Source: Steromphala cineraria
Taxonomy: Eukaryota; Mollusca; Gastropoda; Trochida; Trochidae
NCBI GenBank assembly: GCA_916613615.1
Contig: OU744720.1
Coordinates: 76,473,338 to 76,537,337 of the forward strand
Reading direction: 5' to 3'
DNA: 64,000 bases
Below the pieces are notes generated by a model. It was not told the origin of the DNA, searched no databases, and was given only the letters and a program-made list of their open reading frames with translations. Of this stretch, positions 22,285 to 34,198 are shown piece after piece. Position numbers and translations under genes: made by a program. Position 1 is the stretch's first letter. Each line of letters begins with the position of its first letter.

Positions 22285-25200
22285 TACGTCAAACTTTTTT
22301 TGTACTAGTCTAGTTGCCTTAGCTCTAGAGCTGATCTGCAATTAAGGACTGTTCGAGACTCCTTTTAATTTAAATTAATTTGAAATTATACAATTAGTCA
22401 TACACTCTCTTGTATATGAACTATATGTTAGTCTAACTCAAAACTTAAGCCAAGGAAAGTGTATGATCAAACAGTAAAAATGTATATTATTGTGGCCGAT
22501 GAGTAAAATTCACATTTCAAATGGTTGTTTTGGGGTAATCTAAACCAGATAAAGACAAACACAATTTGACACAATGCTTTAGGAACTGCGAAATCAGGAC
22601 GCAAGTTATAAATGTTATCGTTTTAAAATCCTAACAAAAATCCTGAATTCATGAATAATAGCTAAAAAAAACCCATAGAAAACAGGCAGTAAATGAAGCG
22701 AGAGAAGTTTGTCGTCTTCCATAGATTTGAAATTAATATTACATTTGAAGGATACATATCTAACATCTTAAATACTTTTATCAAGTAGGCCTATCTAAGA
22801 AAACAATCGGAAATATGAAAAGAATTCGAACTCGAAATGTATCTATGGTCTTTGAATAATGGATTTCTGAAATTCGGAATAATACTTTAAAGCTTTACAA
22901 AACGACATTTTAAAGACACTTCACCATAAGATCAAAAATTACGATTTTATATCGTTATGTTAAAAAGCATGACATGCAATGGTTTAAGTAAAGGAACAAC
23001 ATTTAACAAAGTTGAAAAAACTTTCCGACACGGGTTTCGGAGTGATTACTGTTTATAAACTGCAGGTAATTCTCTCGTTACGTGTGTTTAGATCTGTCTA
23101 CGTAAGATAAACATGCAGCTCATTGTATATACTCCCTTCAACATAAACATGCTACCTTGAAGATCATGTAAGGCAAAGAATGCTAATCTACGAGAGGCAC
23201 GCACAATAGACTAACACACAGTCTCTAAACATAATTCTCAAAAAGATATTATTTAATGTTTTAGATATATATATAAGGAGCCTCAGATAATTGGGGTCTT
23301 ATCAAAATCTAGATTTGCTCCTCAGTAGTAACTGTTGTGTTGCAGCCCAGGGTGAACTAAGGATGGCTATTATAACAAACAGTATGTAGGTTAGACTGCA
23401 CTCACTAGTTCCCTGTCTCTAGTTCACCTCACACTTGTCATACTGTACATGTCATTCAATTATCACATTTGTCAAACCTCACACCTCATTTATATCATTA
23501 CCTGTAAGAGATAAACAAATATTGTATAATTTGTTAAATTCTTAAAATATTGATGCCATTAAATCTCTTGCCATTTATTTAAAACATGTATTCATTGTAA
23601 GAAATGTCACCGCCACATGTAACACATAATTCATTAACTGTACTTGTACTATAGGCCTTTAGGTCTGAACTACTAAATGAATGTGTATGTGTTTATTTCT
23701 GTATGGGGGCCACCGGCCCATTATACATTCCATATTGAAGCATGATAATAATGACATGGAGCGCCAATACTCAATATACAATGGTTGAATTACAAATTCT
23801 ATCAAATCTTATTCTAGAGAAGTTTTTAAAAAATTATTCCGTTTCTTCATTCCCCAAAAAACATATTTGGCTTGACGTTTAATTACATCCTCATTCTTAG
23901 AAGTTAAGAGTTAAATGAATTTTACAAATGAAGGGTGATCTACATAATATGCTGGAAGAATAGATTTCCTACTGAACTACTGAATACACGAATCTGAATC
24001 TGAACCTCACTACGAATAATTTTTTGACATGAAAAAGAATTCTTGCAAATCAAATCTAGATTTGTAGTGAACTATTCCGAAATAACCAATCCTCGGAGGT
24101 TCAATAGAAAAGCCTCTTTTAGTTTTATTCTTCAGAGACAGAATATAAGTATGTCGTGACATCTACTGCTTGGCTTCTTTGAAAACCATTATCTTGTTTC
24201 TATTCGGACTGACTTGGATTCCTGGTTCTTCAACAGGAACAAACTCGAATGAGAATCAAAACTATTTTCAGCGGGGTCCCATTTCTTATTTTGTAAAAGA
24301 ATAATTTTTAAAAATAAAAAAAAAATAAAAATATAATCATTGAATATCTTTAATTTCCTTATAACATTTTGTATTGCAAAATCTGATGAATCGAAATGAG
24401 TTCAAATGTAAGCCAAAACGGAAATTATTCATCTTGAAGTACTTTCGACGTCAAAATGCGCCTTTTCAAAGATCAAACAATATAAATACGGTGACGTCAA
24501 TGGACGATATCAGCATCCAAGTATAAACTATTTGGAATTCCTTGTAACTAATAAATTTAATAAAAATTGCTACATAACGAGATTTTATAGAAATCGCAAT
24601 TGTAAACGGAACACCCTCAATCGTCAAAAGTTAACATAATTTTGTTCAAACATAAAACGGTCTTCATCATGAAGAATAAAGCTAACAGTTAAAATAATAA
24701 TTATAAGAAAATTGTCAGTTTCCACAAAAACTCTCACCTCGATTCCAGCAGGCCACTACGTACACTACCTCGACAGCAGCGGATAACTGAACTTAACTAG
24801 TATGATGTGAATACGAACTAAACAAATCTTTCTTCCCGAGTCATATTCAAAATTGTGACTCATAGGCAAAATCTCGAATGCTATAAACTCATCCGTAAAT
24901 TCGACAATGATCGGATGTCATTAAACCCAACTGATAAAATTACATCATTACATAGAAAATGCTTTTAAAACGAGTGGGAATTCATGTGGCAAACTGGCTT
25001 CAATAGCTTATGCATTCTTCAGTTCATTTTCCGGATTACATTCTGAGTACAAAGAGATATCATCAAATAACGTATCAAAAATTAGAATCCCAAATGTCTG
25101 AAAGTATAAGCTGACACGGCTTTTTCACACGCGATTTCATGCTCGGTATTAAATTGCAAATGTATGTAATCAGATTTACTCCACACATAAGCTTAATAGT

Positions 25201-25293
25201 CTCAATTGTCCTTAATGTGTTTGAAGCAGGGATTGGTTTGTCATTCGTGTGAATGAGCTATTGTTTTACCCCGCTTGGGCAATATCACAGCCA
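22285..25293. other. Duplicated non-coding DNA
   Basis: No supported gene. Direct repeats CTGAACTACT at 23665-23674 and 23972-23981 bracket about 307 bp that copy 2 lacks. This could be an insertion in copy 1 or a deletion between the repeats in copy 2. The stretch around 23200-23400 has weak similarity to 37000-37160. Confidence 0.5.
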
Positions 25294-25539
25294 TTAGCGT
25301 CGTTTTCCATTCGAAACATCATTCATTATGGAAGACCTCTTTTCAAACTCAAAAATATTAGTTAAAGGAAATATGACCGTGCGATAACACAAACGTGCTA
25401 AAGCGCCCACCACTATGAAACAAGGAAATATAAACCATAGTAAATCCCACGTTCCCATGCCTTTGTGTAGCGAGAGAAGTGAATATAGAAAAATAAACCA
25501 GGAACTGTTATATACGGTTACGCATCTCTCACAGGTCAC
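25294..25539 (-). other. 81-codon ORF preserved in both segmental copies (uncertain coding)
   Basis: The translation has hydrophobic stretches at about residues 13-24 and 33-47, then a basic end. It is identical in copy 2 (31712-31957), and the one nucleotide change I saw is synonymous. Against a gene: it begins at GTG just after an in-frame stop, with no good acceptor on that strand. On the plus strand, a strong pyrimidine tract ending CTCTCTCCAG lies at about 25550-25567, so the stretch might instead be intron before a plus-strand exon. Function unknown. Confidence 0.25.
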
Positions 25540-25838
25540 TTAGTACATCCTTCTTCTCCTCTCTCCAGTACCTGCATGCATGGCCTTCTTAGTTTGCAGT
25601 TGTTCAATATTTATGAATTAATACTTTTCAAAATCATCTAAGCCTAAAGAACACTTTAGAGTGTCGCTATATACTTAATATACCTAAGCGTTTTGATGAA
25701 GTTTTATATTTTTTAAATAAACCCTATTTTACAGACATATTGGAATCAAATACTGCGAGTGACGCAGTTTCTGTAAAGTGCATCTTCGGCGACCATCTGG
25801 TGAATTATAACTCATAAACTCTACAACATCCCTAAATC

Positions 25839-25913
25839 CATTCTCTCCCCCGAGAGGCAGCTCAGTCATACCCGAGCTTGCTCGCACTGAGCTGTCTCTG
25901 TGAGGAGAGAATG
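25839..25913. mobile_element. 75-bp palindromic foldback element, CATTCTC ends
   Basis: Ends are CATTCTCTCCCC and GGAGAGAATG, and the arms share AGGCAGCTCAGT and its complement. Flanks CCCTAAATC (25830-25838) and CCCTAAATA (25914-25922) match at eight of nine positions, read as a 9-bp target duplication. It is present in both segmental copies, so it is older than the duplication. Confidence 0.75.
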
Positions 25914-26281
25914 CCCTAAATAGATTTTCCAGAATAAAAAGGACACGTTCACAGCAGGATTACAGAATAAAGATTACCTCTCAGAAGATGGAAGAATTTG
26001 ACCAACAATATATTTAATTCCTTGACCTGTACAGTGAATGTGTAATCGATAGGAGTCTTAATGATATCTAGGATATATTTATCAAGTCTAGAGTTGCCTG
26101 ATACACATTATGAAATGCAAAGCTTAAAAACAAATAACGTTAAAAGGGTAATTATTTTTATATTTCACAGACTAAATCAAGTCTATCGTTGACAATCATC
26201 TTATCCAGACCCTAAAGCAAACAAACTAAACGAGCTTTCTTTTAAGTCTGGAAAATGTTGGCAAGTAAAATTACCTAAACT
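25914..26281. other. Non-coding DNA; holds the empty site for the copy 2 MITE
   Basis: No gene is present. At 26242-26245 the sequence GCTTTCTTTTAAGTCTGG is uninterrupted, whereas copy 2 has a MITE at the same TTAA (32653-33018). Confidence 0.6.
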
Positions 26282-26645
26282 TTAAAGTGGCAATAGCACG
26301 TTTTTAGGGGGAATATAAGGTGATGTCAGGAAAATGAAAATTAATGGTTTCAATTGAAAGACAATGTATTTAAACTAAATGGAGCAGTAGTAATTCAAAT
26401 ATATAACGTAAAGTTTAGCCATGCGATTCCTATTTCTTACACAAAGTGAATTAAAGGTGTTCACACAAAATGGTCGCCAATGGATTGTCTGTGAATCTTC
26501 ATACTTTGTCCTCTAACTATGCATGATTGGCTTGTGTAATGAGATTTTGGACACTGTCAAAATCATACATTTAGCAATACCTTACAATTATCAGTGAAAA
26601 ATTAAAAATATAAAATTATCAAAAAACGTGCTATTGCCCCTTTAA
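26282..26645 (+). mobile_element. TTAA-type MITE, copy 2
   Basis: TTAA at 26282-26285 and 26642-26645 flank ends AGTGGCAATAGCACG and CGTGCTATTGCCCCT. There is no coding content. It is absent at the equivalent place in segmental copy 2, so it inserted after that duplication. Confidence 0.85.
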
Positions 26646-27109
26646 ACCTGAAATTAAGTATTGTTCAGGACTCCTTCCTAAATTTCAAGCTACCACATGC
26701 AAAGTTCATTTGGAACTAGAGCAATCGTTTGTTCGACATAGATGTACCTAGAACTACTCCACCTGTTCCACACCCCGCTGCCAGGAGCACTTAGCAATGC
26801 CAAGATCCAGGTATTATGGCTGTTATTGATGACTATAAGAACTCGTGGTGTCTTCTTTAAATCGTATTTAAAGTCAAAACTAGCAACCAGAGAAGATAAC
26901 ACATCATGATTCCTGTTATGAGGTAGAAGTGCTTTACATTAAGATAACCTTTGATAAAAACAAGTTACATATTAACTTCAACTATTTTACGTTAAACCTG
27001 GCATGATATTGAAATTCATATTTGGCATACCTAGCATTATCAGTCCTCTATTGCCTCTATAACTCCACTGTTATCGGCATCATGAGTTGAGATAATATCA
27101 CGAAATGGC
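26646..27109. other. Right end of segmental copy 1
   Basis: This stretch matches 33575-34049. It includes a truncated copy (27036-27108) of the EF-hand-like ORF of 33965-34198, cut off at the duplication junction. The small minus-strand ORF at 26690-26902 has no counterpart. Confidence 0.6.
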
Positions 27110-27616
27110 TATAGCACCACTGACCATATTGTTAGATTACAACACTCTATCAGACAAGCTCAACAAAATGATAAATTCACTACAGCAGTGTTCCTAGACT
27201 TTAGTAAAGCATTTGACATGCTCTGGAAAAGAGGCTTGATACAAAAAGTGAAATGTGGGACATGTTAAACTATATATAAACGACTTAATGTCAGACAGAA
27301 CTTTTCGTCTTAAAACAGATGATCAAATATCAGACAACCTTTAATTTAGAAAATGGAACCCAAAAAGGAAGCATCATATAACCAACCTTGTTCAATATTA
27401 TGATAGATGATCCATTTCACAAACTACCCAAACAAGTGAACACCTCACAATTCGCTGACGACGGGGCCCTTTGGGTCAGTCATGAACATCAACATGTAGC
27501 TGCATAAATATTACAAAAAGACTTAATCAAAGTAAATGAATGGACCCGAAACTGGGGATTTCAATTATCCACAAGCAACACTGTATCAAATCTCTTTCGG
27601 CCAAAATGTAAATATG
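27110..27616 (+). pseudogene. Non-LTR reverse transcriptase fragment, second copy, 5'-truncated by the duplication
   Basis: The sequence starts abruptly inside the STTDHI motif block and repeats the FLDFSKAFDMLW and FADDGALW regions of 19983-20490 with the same stops and one extra frameshift. It was already dead when duplicated. Confidence 0.85.
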
Positions 27617-29002
27617 TAAAAAAGAAATAATTTAATGTTTAAGTACAACATGTGAAAGAATGAAGATATTTAAATGTAAGTATGTATATAAAGTAATATA
27701 GTATAAAGTATAAAATGGATGTATGTGATAAAATGTGAAAGACTGAAGATATTTAATGATAATGATATGATAAAATATATGTCTCTCTATTGCTATGTAT
27801 ATGTCATCAAAACATCAAACTGCCAACTGTCTCTTTGTCATGTTCATGTTATGTTCTGGGCCAGTCCATTATTGTCAGAGGTATCAGGCTTGAGATTAGC
27901 AGTGAAATGGACCATAGCTATTAGCTTTGTTGTTATAAGCTGTAGGGGAGATGGGTTGTAGGGGTTTTGGGGTACTACCGTTTCGATTAAGGTAACAGTA
28001 TAGTATTTGCGTGGACCTTTTTCGACAAACAGATTGATACGAGGATACTCTGACGGCTGTTATAACTGAGCCTTCTATGATCTAGCAAAGTATATCCATT
28101 TTTCAGACGATTTAAGGATTAAGTGAATATATAATGTCCATCCTCAATAAACCTTTTGTCCAAAGATTATAAATATGTAAATCATGTCTGCCACATCCTA
28201 TGAACGAGGAACTCTGTAGTTCAAGTTCAATAAAGTTATTTTCTTCTTCTTCTATCTACACGCGTAGCGTAGTGTTGCAGATATATCATATTTTAATAAG
28301 ATTGTGGCAAACTAGTTACGTTAGGCACTTTCAACAATGTATTTGCAATAAAGTTCAGATATGTCTCAATATATATGTACAAACGTACAGTAGTATATTG
28401 CAAGAAAACGACTCATTATCTCTATTTTTATGATGGTTGTGTTAATCTGACTGGGGATTTATAGGTCTCGGTAGTTAATAGTGAACTATTGGAGACTTAA
28501 GTTACTGAAATACGATTACAAAACTAAGGTAGCCTAATCCACTGACTTGCGTTTAGGAATTAAATATACAAAATCATTATGCACTTTACATTACTAAATA
28601 TGTTTATATGATTTAACATGCTAAATTAACTTTTCATTTACAGTATCAATAATGTTTTTCAAAAAGACATGCCGGATGCTCCATATCAAAAAGCTTATAC
28701 AATAAACTTTCAACAAACTTGTTTATAAAATCTCCGTCACTTGTTTATAGGCAGGTTTTCATCAAAACTTCAATCCCAAAAGAAATTCCAGCATCTTTGT
28801 TCATCAACATTACTTAATCAGACATTATTATGATACAGTGAAATTTCGTATTAATAAATAAGTAAATGTAATTAATTGAAACGAATAATAAAAACATACT
28901 GTATCTAACCTTTGTTATCACCAATGATGTGTTCAAGATAGGAGGGCGACTTGTTTCAATCAAAATTAGACTGTTATCTGGACCCAAAAGCCACAAAGTA
29001 CA
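27617..29002. other. Duplicated non-coding DNA
   Basis: Colinear with 20491-21933. I see no supported gene. The 76-bp segment that is doubled in copy 1 is single here. Confidence 0.5.
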
Positions 29003-29331
29003 TTAAAGGGGGAGTAGCACGTTTTTAGGGGGAATATAAGGTGATGTCAGGAAAATGAAAATTAATGGTTCCAATTTAAAGACAATGAATTTAAAGTAAA
29101 TGGAGCAGTAATAATTCAAATATATAATGTAAGGTTTAGCCATGCGTTTCCTTTTTCTTACATAAAATAAATTAAAGGTGTTCACACAAAATGGCCGCCA
29201 ATGGATTTTATGTGAATCTGATTACTTTGGTCTCTGACTATGGAAGATTGGCTTGTGTAATGAGATTTTTGACACTGTCAAATTATTCATTTAGCATTAA
29301 CTTACAATTATTAGTGAAAAAATCTAAATAT
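29003..29331 (+). mobile_element. TTAA-type MITE, copy 3 (3' truncated)
   Basis: The left end, TTAA followed by AGGGGGAGTAGCACG, is intact at 29003. The right end is cut near 29331, where a deletion joins it to sequence matching 22610. It is the same insertion as 21934-22284 and keeps the better left terminus. Confidence 0.75.
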
Positions 29332-31711
29332 ATACATCGTTTTAAAATCCTAACAAAAATCATGAATTCATGAATAATAGCTAAAAAAAAACCATAGAAA
29401 ACAGGCAGTAAATGAAGCGAGAGAAGTTTGTCGTCTTCCTTAGATTTGAAATTAATATTACATTTGAAGGATACATATCTAACATCTTAAATACTTTTAT
29501 CAATCGGAAATATGAAAAGAATTCGAACTCGAAATGTATCTGTGGTCTTTGAATAATGGATTTCTGACAAAATGGATCAAATCTAAAAATCTTCAAAGGG
29601 TTTTCGGAATAATTCTATAAATCTTTACAAAACGACATTTTAAAGACACTTCACCATAAGATAAAAAATTACGATTTTATATCGTTATGTTAAAAAGCAT
29701 CACATGCAATGGTTTAAGTAAGGGAACAACATTTAACAAAGTTGAAAAAACTTTCAGACATGGGTTTGAGTGATTACTGTTTATAAACTGCAGGTAATTC
29801 TCCCGTTACGTGTGTTTAGATCTGTCTACATTAGATAAACATGCAGCTCATTGTATATACTCCCTTCAACATAAACATGCTACCTTGAAGATGTCGTAAG
29901 GCAAAGAATGCTAATCTACGAGAGGCACGCACCATAGACTAACACACAGTCTCTAAACATAATTCTCAAAAAAATATTATTTAATGTTTTAGATATATAT
30001 ATAAGGAGCCTCAGATAATTGGGGTCTTATCAAAATCTAGACTTGCTCCTCAGTAATAACTGCTGTGTTGCAGCCCAGGGTGAACTAAGGATGGCTATTA
30101 TAACAAACAGTATGTAGGTTAGACTGCACTCACTAGTTCCCTGTCTCTAGTTCACCTCACACACACCTGTAATACTGTCATTCAATTACCACATTTGTCA
30201 AACCTCACACCTCATTTGTATCCTTACCTGTAAGAGATAAACAAATATTGTATAATTTGTTAAATTCTGAAAATATTGATGCCATTAAATCTCTTGCCAT
30301 TTATTTAAAACATGTATTCATTGTAAGAAATGTCATGTACCACATAATTCATTAACTGTGCTTGTACTATAGGCCTTTAGGTCTGAACTACTGAATACAC
30401 GAATCTGAATCTGAATCTGAATCTAAACCTCTCAACGAATAATATTTTGACATGAAAAGGAATTCTTGCAAATCAAATCTAGATTTGTAGTGAACTATCC
30501 TGAAATAACCAAGTCTCGGAGGTTCAATAGAAAAGCCTTTTATAGTTTTATTCTTCAGAGAGTGAATATAAGTCTTTCATGACATCTAATGCTTGGCTTC
30601 TTTGAAAACCATTATCTTGTTTCTATTCGGACTGACTTGGATTCCTGGTTCTTCAACAGGAACAAACTCGAATGAGAATCAAAACTATTTTCAGCGGGGT
30701 CCCATTTCTTATTTTGTAAAAGAATAATTTTAAAAAATAGATAAAAATAAAAAATATAATCATTGAATATCTTTAATTTCCTTATAACATTTTGTATTGC
30801 AAAATCTGATGAATCGAAATGAGTTCAAACGTAAGCCAAAACGGAAATTATTCATCTTGAAGTACTTTCGACGTCAAAATGCGCCTTTTCAAAGATCAAA
30901 CAATATAAATACGATGACGCCCATGGACGATATCAGCATCCGAAAAGTATAAACTATTTGGAATTTCTTGTAACTAATAAATTTAATAAAAATTGCTACA
31001 TAACGAGATTTTATAGAAATCGCAATTGTAAACGGAACACCCTCAATCGTCAAAAGTTAAGATAATTTTGTTCAAACATAAAACGGTCTTCATCATGAAG
31101 AATAATGCTAACAGTTAAAATAATAATTATAAGAAAATTGTCAGTTTCCACAAAAACTCTCACCTCGATTCCAGCAGGCCACTACACTACCTCGACAGCA
31201 GCGGATAACTAAACGTAACTAGTATGATGTGAATACCAACTAAACAAATCTTTCTTCCCGAGTCATATTCAAAATTGTGACTCATAGGCAAAATCTCGAA
31301 TGCTATAAACTCATCCGTAAATTAAAAAATGATCGGATGTCATAAAACCCAACTGATAAAATTACATCGTTACATAGAAAATGCTTTTAAAACGAGTGGG
31401 AATTCATATGGCAAACTGGCTTCAATTATGCATTCTTCAGTTCATTTTCCGGATTACATTCTGAGTACAAAGAGATATCATCAAATAACGTATCAAAAAT
31501 TAGAATCCCAAATGTCTGAAAGTATAAGCTGACACGGCTTTTTCACACGCGATTTCATGCTCGGTATTTAATTGCAAATGTATGTAATCAGATTTACTCC
31601 ACACATAAGCTTAATAGTCTCAATTGTCCTTAATGTGTTTGAAGCAGGGATTGGTTTGTCATTCGTGTGAATGAGCTATTGTTTTACCCCGCTTGGGCAA
31701 TATCACAGCCA
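29332..31711. other. Duplicated non-coding DNA
   Basis: Colinear with 22610-25293, with many small differences. A (GAATCT)n run lies near 30403-30424. No supported gene. Confidence 0.5.
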
Positions 31712-31957
31712 TTAGCGTCGTTTTCCATTCGAAACATCATTCATTATGGAAGACCTCTTTTCAAACTCAAAAATATTAGTTAAAGGAAAAATGACCGTGC
31801 GATAACACAAACGTGCTAAAGCGCCCACCACTATGAAACAAGGAAATATAAACCATAGTAAATCCCACGTTCCCATGCCTTTGTGTAGCGAGAGAAGTGA
31901 ATATAGAAAAATAAACCAGGAACTGTTATATACGGTTACGCATCTCTCACAGGTCAC
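31712..31957 (-). other. 81-codon ORF, second copy (uncertain coding)
   Basis: Same translation as 25294-25539. The surrounding 300 bp differs at about one position between copies, fewer than most of the duplicated unit. That could reflect constraint or chance. No function is assigned. Confidence 0.25.
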
Positions 31958-32254
31958 TTAGTACATCCTTCTTCTCCTCTCTCCAGTACCTGCATGCATG
32001 GCCTTCTTAGTTTGCAGTTGTTCAATATTTATGAATGAATACTTTTCAAAATCATCAAAGCCTAAAGAACACTTTAGAGTGTCCCTATATACTTAATACC
32101 TCAGCGGTTTGATGAAGTTATATATTTTTTAAATAAACCCTATTTTACAGACATATTGGAATCAAATACTGCGAGTGACGCAGTTTCTGTAAAGTGCATC
32201 TTCGGCGACCATCTGGTGAATTATAACTCATAAACTCTACAACATCCCTAAATC

Positions 32255-32333
32255 CATTCTCTCCCCCGAGAGGCAGCTCGATCAGTCATACCCGAGCTTG
32301 CTCGCACTGAGCTGCCTCTGTGAGGAGAGAATG
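32255..32333. mobile_element. 79-bp palindromic foldback element, CATTCTC ends (segmental copy 2)
   Basis: Duplicate of 25839-25913 with a 4-bp difference in the centre. Flanks are CCCTAAATC (32246-32254) and CCCTAAACA (32334-32342). Confidence 0.75.
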
Positions 32334-32652
32334 CCCTAAACAGTTTTTCCAGAATAAAAAGGACACGTTCACAGCAGGCTAACAGAATAAAGGTTGCCTC
32401 TCAGAAGATGGAAGAATTTAACTAACAATATGTTCAATTCCTTGACCTGTACAGTGAATATGTAATCGAGATGAGTCTTAATAATATCTAGTGTATATTC
32501 AACAAGAACACACAATTTGAAATGCAAACCTTAAAAAACAAATAACGTTAAAAAGGTAGAGTAATTATTTTTATATTTCACAGACTAAATCAAGTCTATC
32601 ATTGACTATCATCTTATCCAGACACTAAAGCAAACAAACTAAAGGAGCTTTC

Positions 32653-33018
32653 TTAAAGGGGCAGTAGCACGTTTTTTTGACAATTTTATATTTCAAACTT
32701 TTCAGTGAGAATTGTACGGTAATGCTAAATGTATTATTTTGTCAAGTTGATATCATTACACAAACCAATCATCCATAGTCAGAGGACAAAATATAAAGAA
32801 TCACATAAAATCCATTGACGGCCATTTTGTGTGAACACCTTTAATTCAGTTTGTGTAAGAAAAGGGAATCGCATGGCTAAACTTTAAATTATATATTTGA
32901 ATTATTACTGCTTCATTTAGTTTAAATACGTTGTCTTTAAATTGGAACGATTAATTTTCATTTTCCTGACATCACCTTATATCCCCCCCCCCCTTAAAAC
33001 GTGCTAGTGCCCCTTTAA
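32653..33018 (-). mobile_element. TTAA-type MITE, copy 4
   Basis: Reverse orientation. TTAA at 32653-32656 and 33015-33018 flank AGGGGCAGTAGCACG and CGTGCTAGTGCCCCT. Segmental copy 1 shows the uninterrupted TTAA at 26242-26245, a direct filled/empty comparison. Confidence 0.92.
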
Positions 33019-33062
33019 GTCTAGAAAATGTTGGCAAGTAAAGTTCAAGGAACTCTTGTTTG

Positions 33063-33559
33063 TTAAAGTGACACAGAGTATCTATCTTAAAATTTTAATT
33101 GGTTTTGATAAGCTACAAAATATCTTATATGCTGATTGAAGTTCATATCTCATCACTGGACTTGCAAATATATCCATTTATGCATAATATCTCTAAAATG
33201 CTTGATTTTATGGAAAAATCAAGAAAACATCTCAAATATGTTTCATATTCGAAATTATTCATCTAATTAAACGACCTATTATTTACAATACCTAATAAAC
33301 ACTATCGAATCGAAAATATCTTCCTGTCAGCTTATGGCAAGGTTCAAAATTACGTTTGGCAAATTTGCGCGCGCCACTCGAGCCACATTGTCCGGTTTTC
33401 GATCAAAATCTCGACATTGAATGGCCGGATTTTCGCTCTAATGTACTGATTGACCTTTAACTTGTTATTTTCAGTAACAGTTTGTGGTTCCCGATGTAAT
33501 AACATCGATTTCAAAATTTGACATATGTGATCCTATCAACATACTCTGTGTCTCTTTAA
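33063..33559. mobile_element. Second TTAA-flanked MITE family, about 0.5 kb
   Basis: TTAA at 33063-33066 is followed by AGTGACACAGAGTAT, and ACATACTCTGTGTCTCT precedes TTAA at 33556-33559. The ends are inverted repeats of about 18 bp unrelated to the AGGGGCAG family. The interior is unrelated too and non-coding. Segmental copy 1 lacks it. Confidence 0.75.
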
Positions 33560-33964
33560 TAAATGTATGTTAGCCTACGTCCAAGCTACCAGAGGCAAAG
33601 TTCATTTGGAACTAGAGCAATCATTTGTTTGACAATGATGGATCTAGAACTACTCCACCTGTTCCGCACCCCGCTGTCAGGAGCACTAATCAATGCCAGG
33701 CATTACGGCTGTTATTGATGACTATTGAACTCGTGGTGTCTTCTTTAAGTCGTATCTAGAATCAAAACTAGCAACCAGAGAAGATAACACATATCATGAT
33801 TCCTGTTATGAGGAAGAAGTGCTTTACATTAAGATAGATATCAAAGACCTTTGATAAAAACACGTTACATATTAAATTCAACTGTTTTACGTTAAACCTG
33901 GCATGATATTGTAATTCAAATTTGACATACCTAACATGAAACAAATTACAGTGTTCTTGCATTA

Positions 33965-34198
33965 TCAGTCCTCTATTGCCTCTATAACTCCACTGTTATC
34001 GGCATCATGAGTTGAGATAAAATCACGAAATGGCTTCAGATTTCCGTGTTTATGGAGGCGTTTTGTAGTTACCATGGAAACAGGACAGGCGATATGGGGA
34101 ACTTCCTGTCTGGTTATGTAGACGGCAATAGGAAGAGAGAAATGGTGTGATGTGTCTCCGCGTCTGGTGCTCAATACATTACGGGCTCGAGTCTTCAT
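33965..34198 (-). CDS. Small ORF with an EF-hand-like calcium-binding loop (possible exon)
   Basis: A 77-residue ORF from an ATG. Near its end the residues DADNSGVIEAIE fit the 12-residue EF-hand loop: acidic or polar at 1, 3 and 5, Gly at 6, Ile at 8 and Glu at 12. The preceding FRDFI places hydrophobic residues as an entering helix would. The frame stops two codons after the loop, so the exiting helix would need a following exon; no convincing donor was found. The last 73 bp are also present at 27036-27108. It may be a first coding exon, a gene fragment or a chance match. The other EF-hand of a normal pair was not found. Confidence 0.35.
   Translation of the reverse strand: MKTRARNVLSTRRGDTSHHFSLPIAVYITRQEVPHIACPVSMVTTKRLHKHGNLKPFRDFISTHDADNSGVIEAIED

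Larger units (their letters stand above)
19983..27109. repeat. Segmental tandem duplication, copy 1 (about 7.1 kb)
   Basis: Sequence from CTATAGCACCACTGACC (about 19983) through CACGAAATGG (about 27108) recurs in the same order at 27110-34049. Copy-specific changes include a 76-bp tandem doubling near 20630-20780, about 340 bp at 22265-22610 and about 307 bp at 23665-23972 that copy 2 lacks, and a MITE at 26282. The junction shares only CT, consistent with microhomology-mediated tandem duplication. Confidence 0.9.
27110..34049. repeat. Segmental tandem duplication, copy 2
   Basis: Colinear with 19983-27109. Its right end, CACGAAATGGCTTCAG, runs on into single-copy DNA, giving the ancestral boundary. 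It lacks two blocks of about 340 and 307 bp present in copy 1. It has its own insertions: the MITE at 32653-33018 and a second TTAA element at 33063-33559. Confidence 0.9.
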
